From Betaproteobacteria bacterium (GTDB lineage Bacteria; Pseudomonadota; Gammaproteobacteria; Burkholderiales; Thiobacillaceae), in contig JAGUXX010000145.1 in the NCBI GenBank assembly GCA_020061585.1, positions 21,278 to 85,277 of the forward strand: a stretch of DNA of 64,000 nucleotides. Reading direction: 5' to 3'. Every line of letters starts with the position of its first letter. Positions within the stretch are counted from its first letter, which is position 1. Below are positions 36,283-43,373 of the stretch, piece after piece. Below the pieces are notes generated by a model, which saw only the letters and a list, made by a program, of their open reading frames with translations, had not been told where the DNA came from and did not search any database. A program made the translations under genes and the position numbers.

Positions 36283-37470
36283 ATGGACCCGATCAAAAAT
36301 CCTTTTTCTCCCGGCGCGGGTGCGCCACCGCCCGAGTTGGTCGGGCGTGACCCGTTGCTCGAACAAGCGCGCATCCTCCTCGGGCGCGTAAAACAGAAGC
36401 GCCCGGAAAAGAGCCTGCTGCTGACAGGTCTGCGCGGCGTCGGCAAGACCGTGCTGTTGAATGACATCGAACGGATGGCGAAGGGCGCTGGCTATCAGAC
36501 GATCTTGCTCGAAGCGCACGAGGAAAAGCCGCTGGGCGAGCTCATCTATCCGGCGCTGCGCGGGCTGCTTTACGAGCTGGACCGGGTGGCCGGTGCGGGT
36601 GACAAGGTCAAGCGTGGGCTGGCAGTGCTGCGCAGCTTTATCGGCAGCATCAAGCTGACGGTGGGCGATCTGGCGCTGGGCCTGGACATTGAGCCGGCCA
36701 AGGGCACCGCCGATAGCGGCGATCTGGAAATCGACCTGCCGAATCTGTTCGTGGCCATTGCCGAAGCGGCGGAAGAGCGACAGTCAGCCGTCGCCATCCT
36801 GATGGATGAAATCCAGTACCTGAGCCAGAAGGAACTGGGCGCCATCATCATGGCCATGCACAAGATGCAGCAGAAGCAGTTGCCGCTGGTGCTGCTCGCC
36901 GCCGGTTTGCCGGTACTTCCCGGCATGGCGGGGGAATCGAAGTCGTATGCCGAACGGCTGTTCAATTTTCCGGATATCGGGGCGCTGTCGGAAGCGGACG
37001 CAGCCAAGGCATTACGCGATCCCGCCCGCGATGCCGGCGTCGAATTTCAGGAAGACGCACTGCAAGAGGTGTTCCGCCTGACGCATGGCTACCCCTACTT
37101 CATCCAGGAATGGGGTTACCAAGCGTGGAATATCGCGGCGGCGAGCCCGATTACCTTGCAGACCGTGCGGACTGCGACGCCAGAGGTGATTCGACGGCTC
37201 GATAAAAACTTTTTCCGGGTGCGCTTTGATCGCCTGACACCGGGGGAGAAGAACTTTCTGCGCGCGATGGCTTATCTTGGCCCCGACCACCAGCGCACCG
37301 GCGACATCGCCACCGCCTTGGGCATGTCGGTCAAGGGGATCGGCCCAGTCCGTTCCAAGCTCATCAAGAAGGGAATGATTTACAGCCCCGCGCACGGCGA
37401 CATGGCGTTCACGGTGCCGCTGTTCGATGAATTCATGATTCGCGCAATCCCTGAATTTGCCCCGGCCTGA
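36283..37470 (+). CDS. AAA ATPase of the ATP-binding/winged-helix (STAND-like) type
   Basis: A 395-residue protein: N-terminal PIKNPFSPGAGAPPPELVGRD, Walker A LLLTGLRGVGKTVLLND (about residues 45-61), Walker B AVAILMDEIQYLS, arginine-rich sensor region near SYAERLFNF, and a C-terminal winged-helix part (LTPGEKNFLRAMAYLGPD, then RSKLIKKGMIYSPAHGDMAFTVPLFDEFM). Such proteins are common in accessory regions, and many are orphan. No partner is obvious. The first about 90 bp of the gene recur in decayed form at 40281-40375, showing duplication or insertion around this gene. Function unknown. Confidence 0.8.
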   Translation: MDPIKNPFSPGAGAPPPELVGRDPLLEQARILLGRVKQKRPEKSLLLTGLRGVGKTVLLNDIERMAKGAGYQTILLEAHEEKPLGELIYPALRGLLYELDRVAGAGDKVKRGLAVLRSFIGSIKLTVGDLALGLDIEPAKGTADSGDLEIDLPNLFVAIAEAAEERQSAVAILMDEIQYLSQKELGAIIMAMHKMQQKQLPLVLLAAGLPVLPGMAGESKSYAERLFNFPDIGALSEADAAKALRDPARDAGVEFQEDALQEVFRLTHGYPYFIQEWGYQAWNIAAASPITLQTVRTATPEVIRRLDKNFFRVRFDRLTPGEKNFLRAMAYLGPDHQRTGDIATALGMSVKGIGPVRSKLIKKGMIYSPAHGDMAFTVPLFDEFMIRAIPEFAPA

Positions 37471-37604
37471 AACGGTGTCTCCCCACGCTCAAGCGTGAAT
37501 CCGGGCGCTACGCTAAAGTTCACCCTGGCTTGAGCTTGTAGAACACGGCGGCCAGAATGGTAAAAGCCGTGGTTTTTTACCTGTTGCCCTGATTCGCAGA
37601 AAGG

Positions 37605-37901
37605 ATGTCCATGCGTCCGTCCGTTGCTCTCGACATGAAGCGAAATGCAGTACGTGAAGCCGCCAGCCGCTTCCACACGGCGAACCCGCGCGTGTTCGGT
37701 TCGGCCCTGCATGGCACCGACCGTGACGGAAGCGACCTCGACCTGCTGGTTGATGCCTTGCCAGGGGCAACGTTGTTCGACCTGGGTGGTTTGCAGTACG
37801 AGTTGGAAACGCTGCTCGGCGCCCAGGTCGATTTGCTGACCCCGACAGACCTGCCCCCGAAATTTCGTTCCAAGGTGCTTGCGGAAGCGCAGCCGGTATG
37901 A
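37605..37901 (+). CDS. mntA: MntA-type minimal nucleotidyltransferase (antitoxin)
   Basis: A 98-residue protein with the nucleotidyltransferase core VFGSALHGTDRDGSDLDLLVD (GSx10DxD) and a later QVDLLTP strand with the third acidic residue. In MntA/HepT pairs this enzyme AMPylates and so silences the HEPN RNase. ATG at 37605, with an in-frame alternative at 37611. The TGA overlaps the ATG of the HEPN gene (ATGA at 37898), as usual in such pairs. Confidence 0.88.
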   Translation: MSMRPSVALDMKRNAVREAASRFHTANPRVFGSALHGTDRDGSDLDLLVDALPGATLFDLGGLQYELETLLGAQVDLLTPTDLPPKFRSKVLAEAQPV

Positions 37902-38266
37902 AGGTGAATCGACTTTCCGATTAACTCGAACACATGCAACTGGCTGCGACGGATGCGTGCAGCTTCGTGGACGGCTTGACCAAGGACGAGTTCATTGCGG
38001 ACAAACGCACCCAACAAGCGGTCATCATGAGCATCATCATCCTTGGCGAAGCGGCCACCAAGGCGATGGACAGCTACGCAAACTTCGCGCAGGCGCATCC
38101 CGAAGTGCCTTGGCGCAGCATGCAAGGCATGCGCAACCGTATTGCCCACGGCTACTTCGACATCAACCTCGATATCGTGTGGGACACCGTACAAATGGCG
38201 CTGCCGGGTTTGCTGAAGCAACTGCCCGCAGTATGTCAGGCAGCAAAAATCGAAGATTCGCCATGA
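37898..38266 (+). pseudogene. hepT: HepT-type HEPN toxin gene with a stop at codon 9
   Basis: Reading from the coupled ATG at 37898 gives MKVNRLSD, then TAA at 37922-37924, then LEHMQLAATDAC; the normal family start reads on through a Tyr at this place. The ATG at 37934 (codon 13) could restart translation and yields 110 residues that keep the HEPN fold and the RNase motif RNRIAHGYF (R-x4-H). The toxin is therefore either inactivated, or made at low level from the second ATG and missing 12 N-terminal residues. The MntA partner is intact. Confidence 0.8.
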
Positions 38267-38305
38267 CAGTGGATGAGCTTGGCAGTGCAAACCGTGGTCT
38301 GTCCC

Positions 38306-38340
38306 CTGTTGTTCTGCTGTTGTTACTGCTGTTGTTACTG
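38306..38340 (+). repeat. Three tandem copies of a 12-bp unit
   Basis: CTGTTGTTACTG at 38317-38328 and 38329-38340, preceded by an 11-bp variant CTGTTGTTCTG at 38306-38316. It lies in the 190-bp gap between the HEPN gene and the Xre-ImmA gene. Confidence 0.85.
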
Positions 38341-38403
38341 ATCGGGTCAACCAACACCTGCCCCCCCAGAAACCCCTGCAACAAAAATGAACTGAAATTC
38401 CTC

Positions 38404-38446
38404 AAAACTTGATAAAACTTGATTGCACGCCTTTTCCAAATATAAT
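38404..38446 (+). promoter_or_regulatory. Promoter with tandem repeat operator for the Xre-ImmA gene
   Basis: TTGATT (38419-38424) and TATAAT (38441-38446) are separated by 16 bp, a strong sigma-70 promoter. Two exact copies of AAAACTTGAT (38404-38413 and 38414-38423) lie head to tail over the -35 and are the likely binding site of the Xre product. The -10 ends only 7 bp before the ATG at 38454, so the transcript would be leaderless or nearly so. Confidence 0.75.
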
Positions 38447-38453
38447 TTCGTGC

Positions 38454-39578
38454 ATGGAAAAAGCCCTGAATTTCAACGCAATCCAGAGCGCATTGACCGC
38501 TCAAGGGATGAACCAGAAACAGTTGGCGGAAGCAGTCGGCACATCATCCCAATCGGTGACCAACTGGCTCAAGGGGAAGGACTTTCCCCGCCCGGCCGCA
38601 CTTCTCAAACTAGCCACCACGCTTAGCCTGACGTTTGAACAACTCGTTCAGGTCAACGATCCAGGGCGGCCTGTAGTCGCATATCGCAAGAAGGCGAATG
38701 CCAAAACAACCGCCGTGCATTTTGCCAAGGCGGAAAGCATCGGCATGCTGCTCAAACCGCTGGTCGCCTACCTGCCTGAAATTCAAGCGTTGCGCACGTT
38801 GATAACGTCCCCATCAACCGATTACGACAAGCTTCAGATCGTCGTATCGCAAACCCGAAATCGGCTGGGCATCGGACAACAAGCGGTGCTGGGGTACGAA
38901 AACCTCATCGGCGAATTCAAGGATTGCGGCGCTGTTCTGGTTCCCGTGCTTTGGGGTGCCAAGGGCAATCATGAAAACGCCCTGCATATCCGACTGCCGC
39001 AAGAAGATGTCACCTTCATCTTCCTCAATCTCGATACCCGGCTGGAAGACTTCAAATTCTGGATGGCCCATGAATTGGCCCATGTGCTTACCCCGGACCT
39101 GTCCGGCAGCAACGCAGGTGAGGATTTTGCCGACGCCTTCGCCGGCGCGCTGCTGTACCCGAAAGCGTGCGCCGAGTCCGCCTATCGGGAGGCCGTCCGG
39201 CATACGAAACCCGAGAGCGCGATCAAGGTGCTGATAGGCCAAGCCGATGCGCACATGATCTCGTTGAACACCGTCTATCAACAGGTCCGGCATTACGCCG
39301 CGTCGTCCGGCATTACGCCGCTTCCCATCCAGGAAACAGCCATACACGCAGTGCGCAACAGCCTGCGCGGGGCATTGGTCAGCGAAGCCCTGTTCGACCC
39401 GATGCCACCCTCGCCACAACGCTATATCGCCGCCTGCGAAAACACCTTCCAGACCGACTTCTTCCATGCGATAAAACGCATGATCGTCGCAAACGGCACC
39501 GGCGCAGCCTATATCCAACAAGTGCTGGATACCTCTTTGCAGGATGCCGTTGCTTTCCACGAGGCGTTGCGCCATTGA
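38454..39578 (+). CDS. Xre-family regulator fused to ImmA/IrrE metallopeptidase
   Basis: A 374-residue protein: N-terminal HTH (FNAIQSALTAQGMNQKQLAEAVGTSSQSVTNWLKG) and a COG2856-type peptidase domain with the zinc motif MAHELAHVLTP near residue 206 and EDFADAFAGALLYP with the third ligand region. Start at the ATG 38454, because the in-frame TTG at 38409 lies upstream of the promoter's -35. Proteins of this build are antitoxin-like repressors next to toxin genes; here the next gene, a PIN-like protein, begins at TTG overlapping this stop. Metal motif intact. Confidence 0.9.
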   Translation: MEKALNFNAIQSALTAQGMNQKQLAEAVGTSSQSVTNWLKGKDFPRPAALLKLATTLSLTFEQLVQVNDPGRPVVAYRKKANAKTTAVHFAKAESIGMLLKPLVAYLPEIQALRTLITSPSTDYDKLQIVVSQTRNRLGIGQQAVLGYENLIGEFKDCGAVLVPVLWGAKGNHENALHIRLPQEDVTFIFLNLDTRLEDFKFWMAHELAHVLTPDLSGSNAGEDFADAFAGALLYPKACAESAYREAVRHTKPESAIKVLIGQADAHMISLNTVYQQVRHYAASSGITPLPIQETAIHAVRNSLRGALVSEALFDPMPPSPQRYIAACENTFQTDFFHAIKRMIVANGTGAAYIQQVLDTSLQDAVAFHEALRH

Positions 39579-40165
39579 CTCTGGCGCTGCTTGATACCAA
39601 CGCCTATCTGCGACTGGCCAAGCGCATCCGCCCTCTGTTGGGGATTCCTTTCGGTCAGAAGCAATACGTTCTAACCATCCTCAAGCAGACCGAGGATGAG
39701 GTCAGAAAAAGTCCTCGCCTCGAATTCAACTATCCCTGGTTTTCCGACGCCGACCTGGCATCAGAACGCCTATCCAAGCAAGTCCGGTTGAGTGTGGAAG
39801 AAAGGCAACGCATCGAAGCGGCTACCAGCGTTCTGCGTGCCCATGTACTGGCCAACGTTCACGACTACACCAGTCAGGGCCGCTCACCGCCATCGCCAAC
39901 CGATTGCTTTTTGCTGGCGTTTGGCATGGTTCGTCCCGCTATCGTAGTAACCGATGACCTTGGTATGCACAAACTTGCCGAAGAATTCGAAATCGACATC
40001 TGGCACGGTCACGAACTCCTGAAAAAGATGCTCGGAGCAAAAGCCATCGACAACATCCTCATCCGGGAAATCTATACCGCGCTGGAAAACAACGACGACT
40101 TGCCGCGTACCTGGCGTGAAGCCAAACATACTGCATTCAAGAAGTTGTTCGGGCCGGCGCCATAG
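39575..40165 (+). CDS. PIN-like nuclease-fold protein, partner of the Xre-ImmA gene
   Basis: A 196-residue protein starting at TTG 39575, overlapping the Xre-ImmA stop. Motifs of PIN domains: LALLDTNAYLRLAKRIRP (first acidic strand), SPTDCFLLAFGMVRPAIVVTDDLGMHKLAEEF (central and third acidic sites). PIN domains are metal-dependent RNases and often toxins. The pairing with Xre-ImmA suggests a toxin-antitoxin or stress module in which metallopeptidase activity might relieve repression; that mechanism is inference. Confidence 0.8.
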   Translation: MTLALLDTNAYLRLAKRIRPLLGIPFGQKQYVLTILKQTEDEVRKSPRLEFNYPWFSDADLASERLSKQVRLSVEERQRIEAATSVLRAHVLANVHDYTSQGRSPPSPTDCFLLAFGMVRPAIVVTDDLGMHKLAEEFEIDIWHGHELLKKMLGAKAIDNILIREIYTALENNDDLPRTWREAKHTAFKKLFGPAP

Positions 40166-40214
40166 GAAAGCGCCAAACACCTCGCGCGATGTCTAAGAAA
40201 GTGCTGATTTATTC

Positions 40215-40277
40215 GTCATCCCTGCGAAGGTGGGAATCCAGGTTATTGATTCAACGGGGTTCCCGCCTTCGCGAGAC
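40215..40277. repeat. REP-like imperfect inverted repeat
   Basis: CGTCATCCCTGCGAAGGTGG at the left and GGGGTTCCCGCCTTCGCGAG at the right are inverted copies with a few mismatches around a 15-nt AT-rich centre. The form (GCGAAGG-nGGGAAnCC) is that of the short interspersed repeats common in betaproteobacteria. It abuts the decayed ATPase copy. Confidence 0.75.
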
Positions 40278-40280
40278 CTA

Positions 40281-40375
40281 TGGACAGGATCAACAATCTC
40301 TTTTCTCCCGGCGCAGATAACCGATCACCAAGTTGGGCTGGCGCGACCCGTTGCTTGAACCAGCGCACATCGCCA
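40281..40375 (+). pseudogene. Decayed copy of the 5' end of the AAA ATPase gene
   Basis: This stretch aligns with the start of the gene at 36283: ATGGACAGGATCAACAATCT corresponds to ATGGACCCGATCAAAAATCC, then TTTTCTCCCGGCGC in both, and GCGCGACCCGTTGCTTGAAC corresponds to GCGTGACCCGTTGCTCGAAC. One reading frame gives GWRDPLLEPAHIA against VGRDPLLEQARIL. Similarity stops after about 95 bp. It is a truncated duplicate or an insertion scar. Confidence 0.85.
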
Positions 40376-40562
40376 ATGGCTTCTCCGATAAATTGACCAA
40401 AGCCACCGGCGGAATGGAAAGCCGTAAAACCTTAGCTTACTGGCAGTGCGTAAATTTGCCGGAATCTGCCCCGAATGCTGCAATGTACGGCATGACCCCA
40501 ATGCAACGATGGTGTAACTTCCGTCCCTACCGGCAGAAGCCATTACAAACAACAAATTAGAC
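40376..40562 (+). other. Intergenic stretch before the methyltransferase-like/RT pair
   Basis: About 190 bp without a convincing gene. A 75-codon open frame (40333-40560) begins inside the ATPase relic and is not credible. Two similar segments, CCCCGAATGCTGCAATG and CCCCAATGCAACGATGG, occur here. It is the place where a template or regulatory RNA for the reverse transcriptase might be encoded, but no clear msr/msd-like fold is visible. Confidence 0.2.
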
Positions 40563-41531
40563 ATGAGCAACCCGGTCACCTACCTCGATCCATCCCAGCT
40601 TCCCAAGAATCTGTGGGACCCCGACACAGGCCTACTTCATATTCCAGAAAGCCTCGCCAGATGCTACGAAGCTCTGATCGACCGTCACGGCTTGCGTGAA
40701 CTTGCTAGCTCCAGAACGCGTGATGACTCGCCCATAGGGGGCATCGATCAAGTCAGCACGGATAAGCATTTCGCGCAGCAGTTCGACAACTCGGTCGCAC
40801 GCGCCCAACTCTCTTTGACCAATGTGACGGGTGAAGTCGATGCGGCGTCGGATGCACTCGTGTGTGCGTTGAGTGCTGGCGCAATCTGCCTGACGGACGC
40901 CCCCTGCGGAGCCGGTGCTGCATCGTTGGCCTTCCTCAGCACCATCGCGGAATTGCGCAAGCAGGATGTGCTTCCTCGTTTGCCGCTGGAGGTAAGGCTA
41001 CTTGGGGCGGAGATTTCACCCTTTGCCCGTGATTACGCGAGGCAACTTCTGGAGGACATGCGCCCTTTTCTGGAGACCCAGGCGATCTTCCTGAGTGAAC
41101 AACTCCTAGAGTGGGACGCAACCGACCGGCTCAGTAATACCGATCTGATCCAGGCAATGGTTCGCGGCTGCCCAGAACTCAACAACCGGCTTCTTGTCAT
41201 CGCGAACTTCAGCGGCTTCCTATCCCAGCGAGGAAAACAGAAAGACGTCGAGCCACAGTTGGAGGAGCTGTTCAGACATACGTCTGGGCCGGGAAACGTC
41301 GCCATTTGGATAGAGCCCCAAATGAACAAGGTGAATTCTGACGGTGGGATATTTCACTGGTTGGCCCAGTTAACCCCCCTGAAGTGGCGCAGGTTTGCTC
41401 AACTGGCAACGGGTGGAGAAGCTAGCCCACCTTTTATGACTTCAAGCGTGAAGTTCGAATCACAGCTCGCGTTGGGGCGGCCACACCCGATCCGGCTGGC
41501 GGTTATGCGACTTGATTTGGAGCGCTCCTGA
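40563..41531 (+). CDS. Methyltransferase-like protein coupled to a reverse transcriptase
   Basis: A 322-residue protein with the layout of a class-I SAM-dependent methyltransferase: glycine-rich loop ICLTDAPCGAGAASLAFL (motif I), acidic residue after the second strand in LLGAEISPFARDYARQLLEDM, and RLLVIANFSGFLSQ in the position of motif IV. The rest is not familiar, and methyl transfer is a fold-based guess. The TGA overlaps the ATG of the RT gene as TGATG, so the two proteins are made together. Base composition is lower in GC than the neighbouring core genes. Confidence 0.55.
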   Translation: MSNPVTYLDPSQLPKNLWDPDTGLLHIPESLARCYEALIDRHGLRELASSRTRDDSPIGGIDQVSTDKHFAQQFDNSVARAQLSLTNVTGEVDAASDALVCALSAGAICLTDAPCGAGAASLAFLSTIAELRKQDVLPRLPLEVRLLGAEISPFARDYARQLLEDMRPFLETQAIFLSEQLLEWDATDRLSNTDLIQAMVRGCPELNNRLLVIANFSGFLSQRGKQKDVEPQLEELFRHTSGPGNVAIWIEPQMNKVNSDGGIFHWLAQLTPLKWRRFAQLATGGEASPPFMTSSVKFESQLALGRPHPIRLAVMRLDLERS

Positions 41532-43276
41532 TGCCACGTCAACGTGCCGGCGTCCTGGCGGTCCGAGCCGTAAACCAATACCGTCGCCGGGATGTACTTT
41601 CCTACCTGGCCCTGCGTTATTACCTGAACAACGAAGCCGCGCGCACGGATCGCTGGGCGAACGAAGTCGCTACAGACCTGGTGTTGAAGCGTTCAGATCA
41701 GCCATATTTCCGGGCGTACCACTTCAAGGATGGAAACCACCGGATGGGAGTGGAACATCGCCCGATGTTTCTTCCTTGTGCGAATGAAGCCTTGGCCGAG
41801 GCAGCGCTCCTTGCCGAATGTGCCCGCCACCCAATAGTGTTTGGTAATCCTGATTTCGTATTCAGCTACCAACTGGCGACCGGGGAAGATCGCTCGGGGA
41901 TTTTTGGTCATTACTCTGCCGGCCTTCGCAATCGCCATGATGCTATAGCCCAGGCATGCGATGACTGTCCTGAAGGAACTGTCCGCTACCTCGACCTGAA
42001 GAAATTCTATCCATCTGTTCACCCCGATCTGGCATTGAAAGCATGGCGCAAGGCCGCTGACCAGGCAGAAATCGCGCCTCGGTGGAGGGAGTTGGGGGAC
42101 AAGTTCATTGGCGACCATGCCAAAGCAACGGATGGCCAGAAGCCCAGCATACTGACCGGCCCGATGTTCAGCCATCTGATCGGCAACCTGGTACTCCGCG
42201 ATATCGACGCTCAGCTTGCTGGCCTCAATGGCGTTAAATATTTCCGTTATGTCGATGACATCACGCTGGTAGGACGTGACGAGCAGATCAGGGCTGCGGT
42301 CAAGACAATACGGTCGATCCTTGGGGAGCTTGGCCTCAAGGCGCACGACGACGACTCGCCCAAGAGTTTGATCGTACCCTGCTCGGAATGGGTTCAAGGC
42401 AGGCATGACTTTCAAGATCGTCGTCGGCCGGTATCGTGGAAAACACTAATCGGTGACCTCAAGAGGCACCTACTTGCCCATCCTGATGCGCGAGATTCGC
42501 TTCATGATGCCTTTGTCGGTGAAGGCATGCGCATCCCTGTTCGAGACTACTCCGAGGCTATTTTCGAGCGAGGCTACCTGCAAAAAATTCAAGAATGGTC
42601 GCGGTTCCGCTGGTTCTGGCGAAACAAGCGGAAGGTCTCTACTGATTCCCTGATTGATCAGGCACGACAACTGCGAATCCAGTTTGAATCTGAATTTAAG
42701 GAACTCGTGGGGGAATACCAATCTGCCAACACTTATGGCAAGAAACGGCTCACCCCAAAGATCAGGTATCGCTCTGGGCGTCTTACCTACTTGGCTACGG
42801 ACGACGCATTGTTCGATCTGGCGAAAATTGCTGACTCTGTTCCCGAGCTCCATCTACAGTCGATGGTCATGGCTGCGACGGCAACAAGGAAGTTAGACGG
42901 GCTCCTGGAACTTGGAACCAATGCCGCTCAGGCGGTTGCTCAACCGCTCAGGGCTGCCGGCAAAACTGCTCATATTTCACTGCAAAGTCTTTCCGATGCA
43001 CAGATGCAAGCCCTGGCGGTTTTTCAATTGAACGGTGTGGCTGTCCAGCGTCCACCCACTCTTGATGACCAGCGATCCGAAATGCTCGTTTTTTCCGAGC
43101 AAGGAGGTACGCCGAAATTGATGAGGTCTCCAGACAAGTTCATTAGAGAAATTGCCTGCTTGCATGGCCTGAGTAAGCTGCCGCGGCATCCCTCAATCCT
43201 AGAAAGTGTGTTTGATGAGGATGAAGAGCTAGCAGTGGACGCTGTGGAACAGTTGCAAGAATCCATTTCGCTGTGA
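41531..43276 (+). CDS. Reverse transcriptase of the defence/unknown-group type
   Basis: A 581-residue protein. The RT palm occupies about residues 150-290: TVRYLDLKKFYPSVHPDLALKA (first catalytic Asp), ILTGPMFSHLIGNLVLRDID (motif B), YFRYVDDITLVG (catalytic YVDD, about 240-243) and LKAHDDDSPKSL (motif D region). An N-terminal extension of about 150 residues and a C-terminal region of about 290 mostly helical residues flank it. No maturase or endonuclease domain and no group II intron RNA are visible, so it resembles defence-associated RTs rather than intron RTs. The class is not assignable by eye. Coupled to the methyltransferase-like gene. Confidence 0.88.
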   Translation: MPRQRAGVLAVRAVNQYRRRDVLSYLALRYYLNNEAARTDRWANEVATDLVLKRSDQPYFRAYHFKDGNHRMGVEHRPMFLPCANEALAEAALLAECARHPIVFGNPDFVFSYQLATGEDRSGIFGHYSAGLRNRHDAIAQACDDCPEGTVRYLDLKKFYPSVHPDLALKAWRKAADQAEIAPRWRELGDKFIGDHAKATDGQKPSILTGPMFSHLIGNLVLRDIDAQLAGLNGVKYFRYVDDITLVGRDEQIRAAVKTIRSILGELGLKAHDDDSPKSLIVPCSEWVQGRHDFQDRRRPVSWKTLIGDLKRHLLAHPDARDSLHDAFVGEGMRIPVRDYSEAIFERGYLQKIQEWSRFRWFWRNKRKVSTDSLIDQARQLRIQFESEFKELVGEYQSANTYGKKRLTPKIRYRSGRLTYLATDDALFDLAKIADSVPELHLQSMVMAATATRKLDGLLELGTNAAQAVAQPLRAAGKTAHISLQSLSDAQMQALAVFQLNGVAVQRPPTLDDQRSEMLVFSEQGGTPKLMRSPDKFIREIACLHGLSKLPRHPSILESVFDEDEELAVDAVEQLQESISL

Positions 43277-43373
43277 GAAATCTGTACCGGCCAATACGGA
43301 AGGGCCACCGAACCAAAAGCGTCAAAGAGCTGAGTCTATTTCCTCCCCCACCCGCATAACCCCTACCCCACCC

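Noticed and set aside
37557-37583. GGTAAAA...TTTTACC hairpin before the MntA gene
   Set aside because: Short, AT-rich stem with an irregular loop; too weak to call a terminator.
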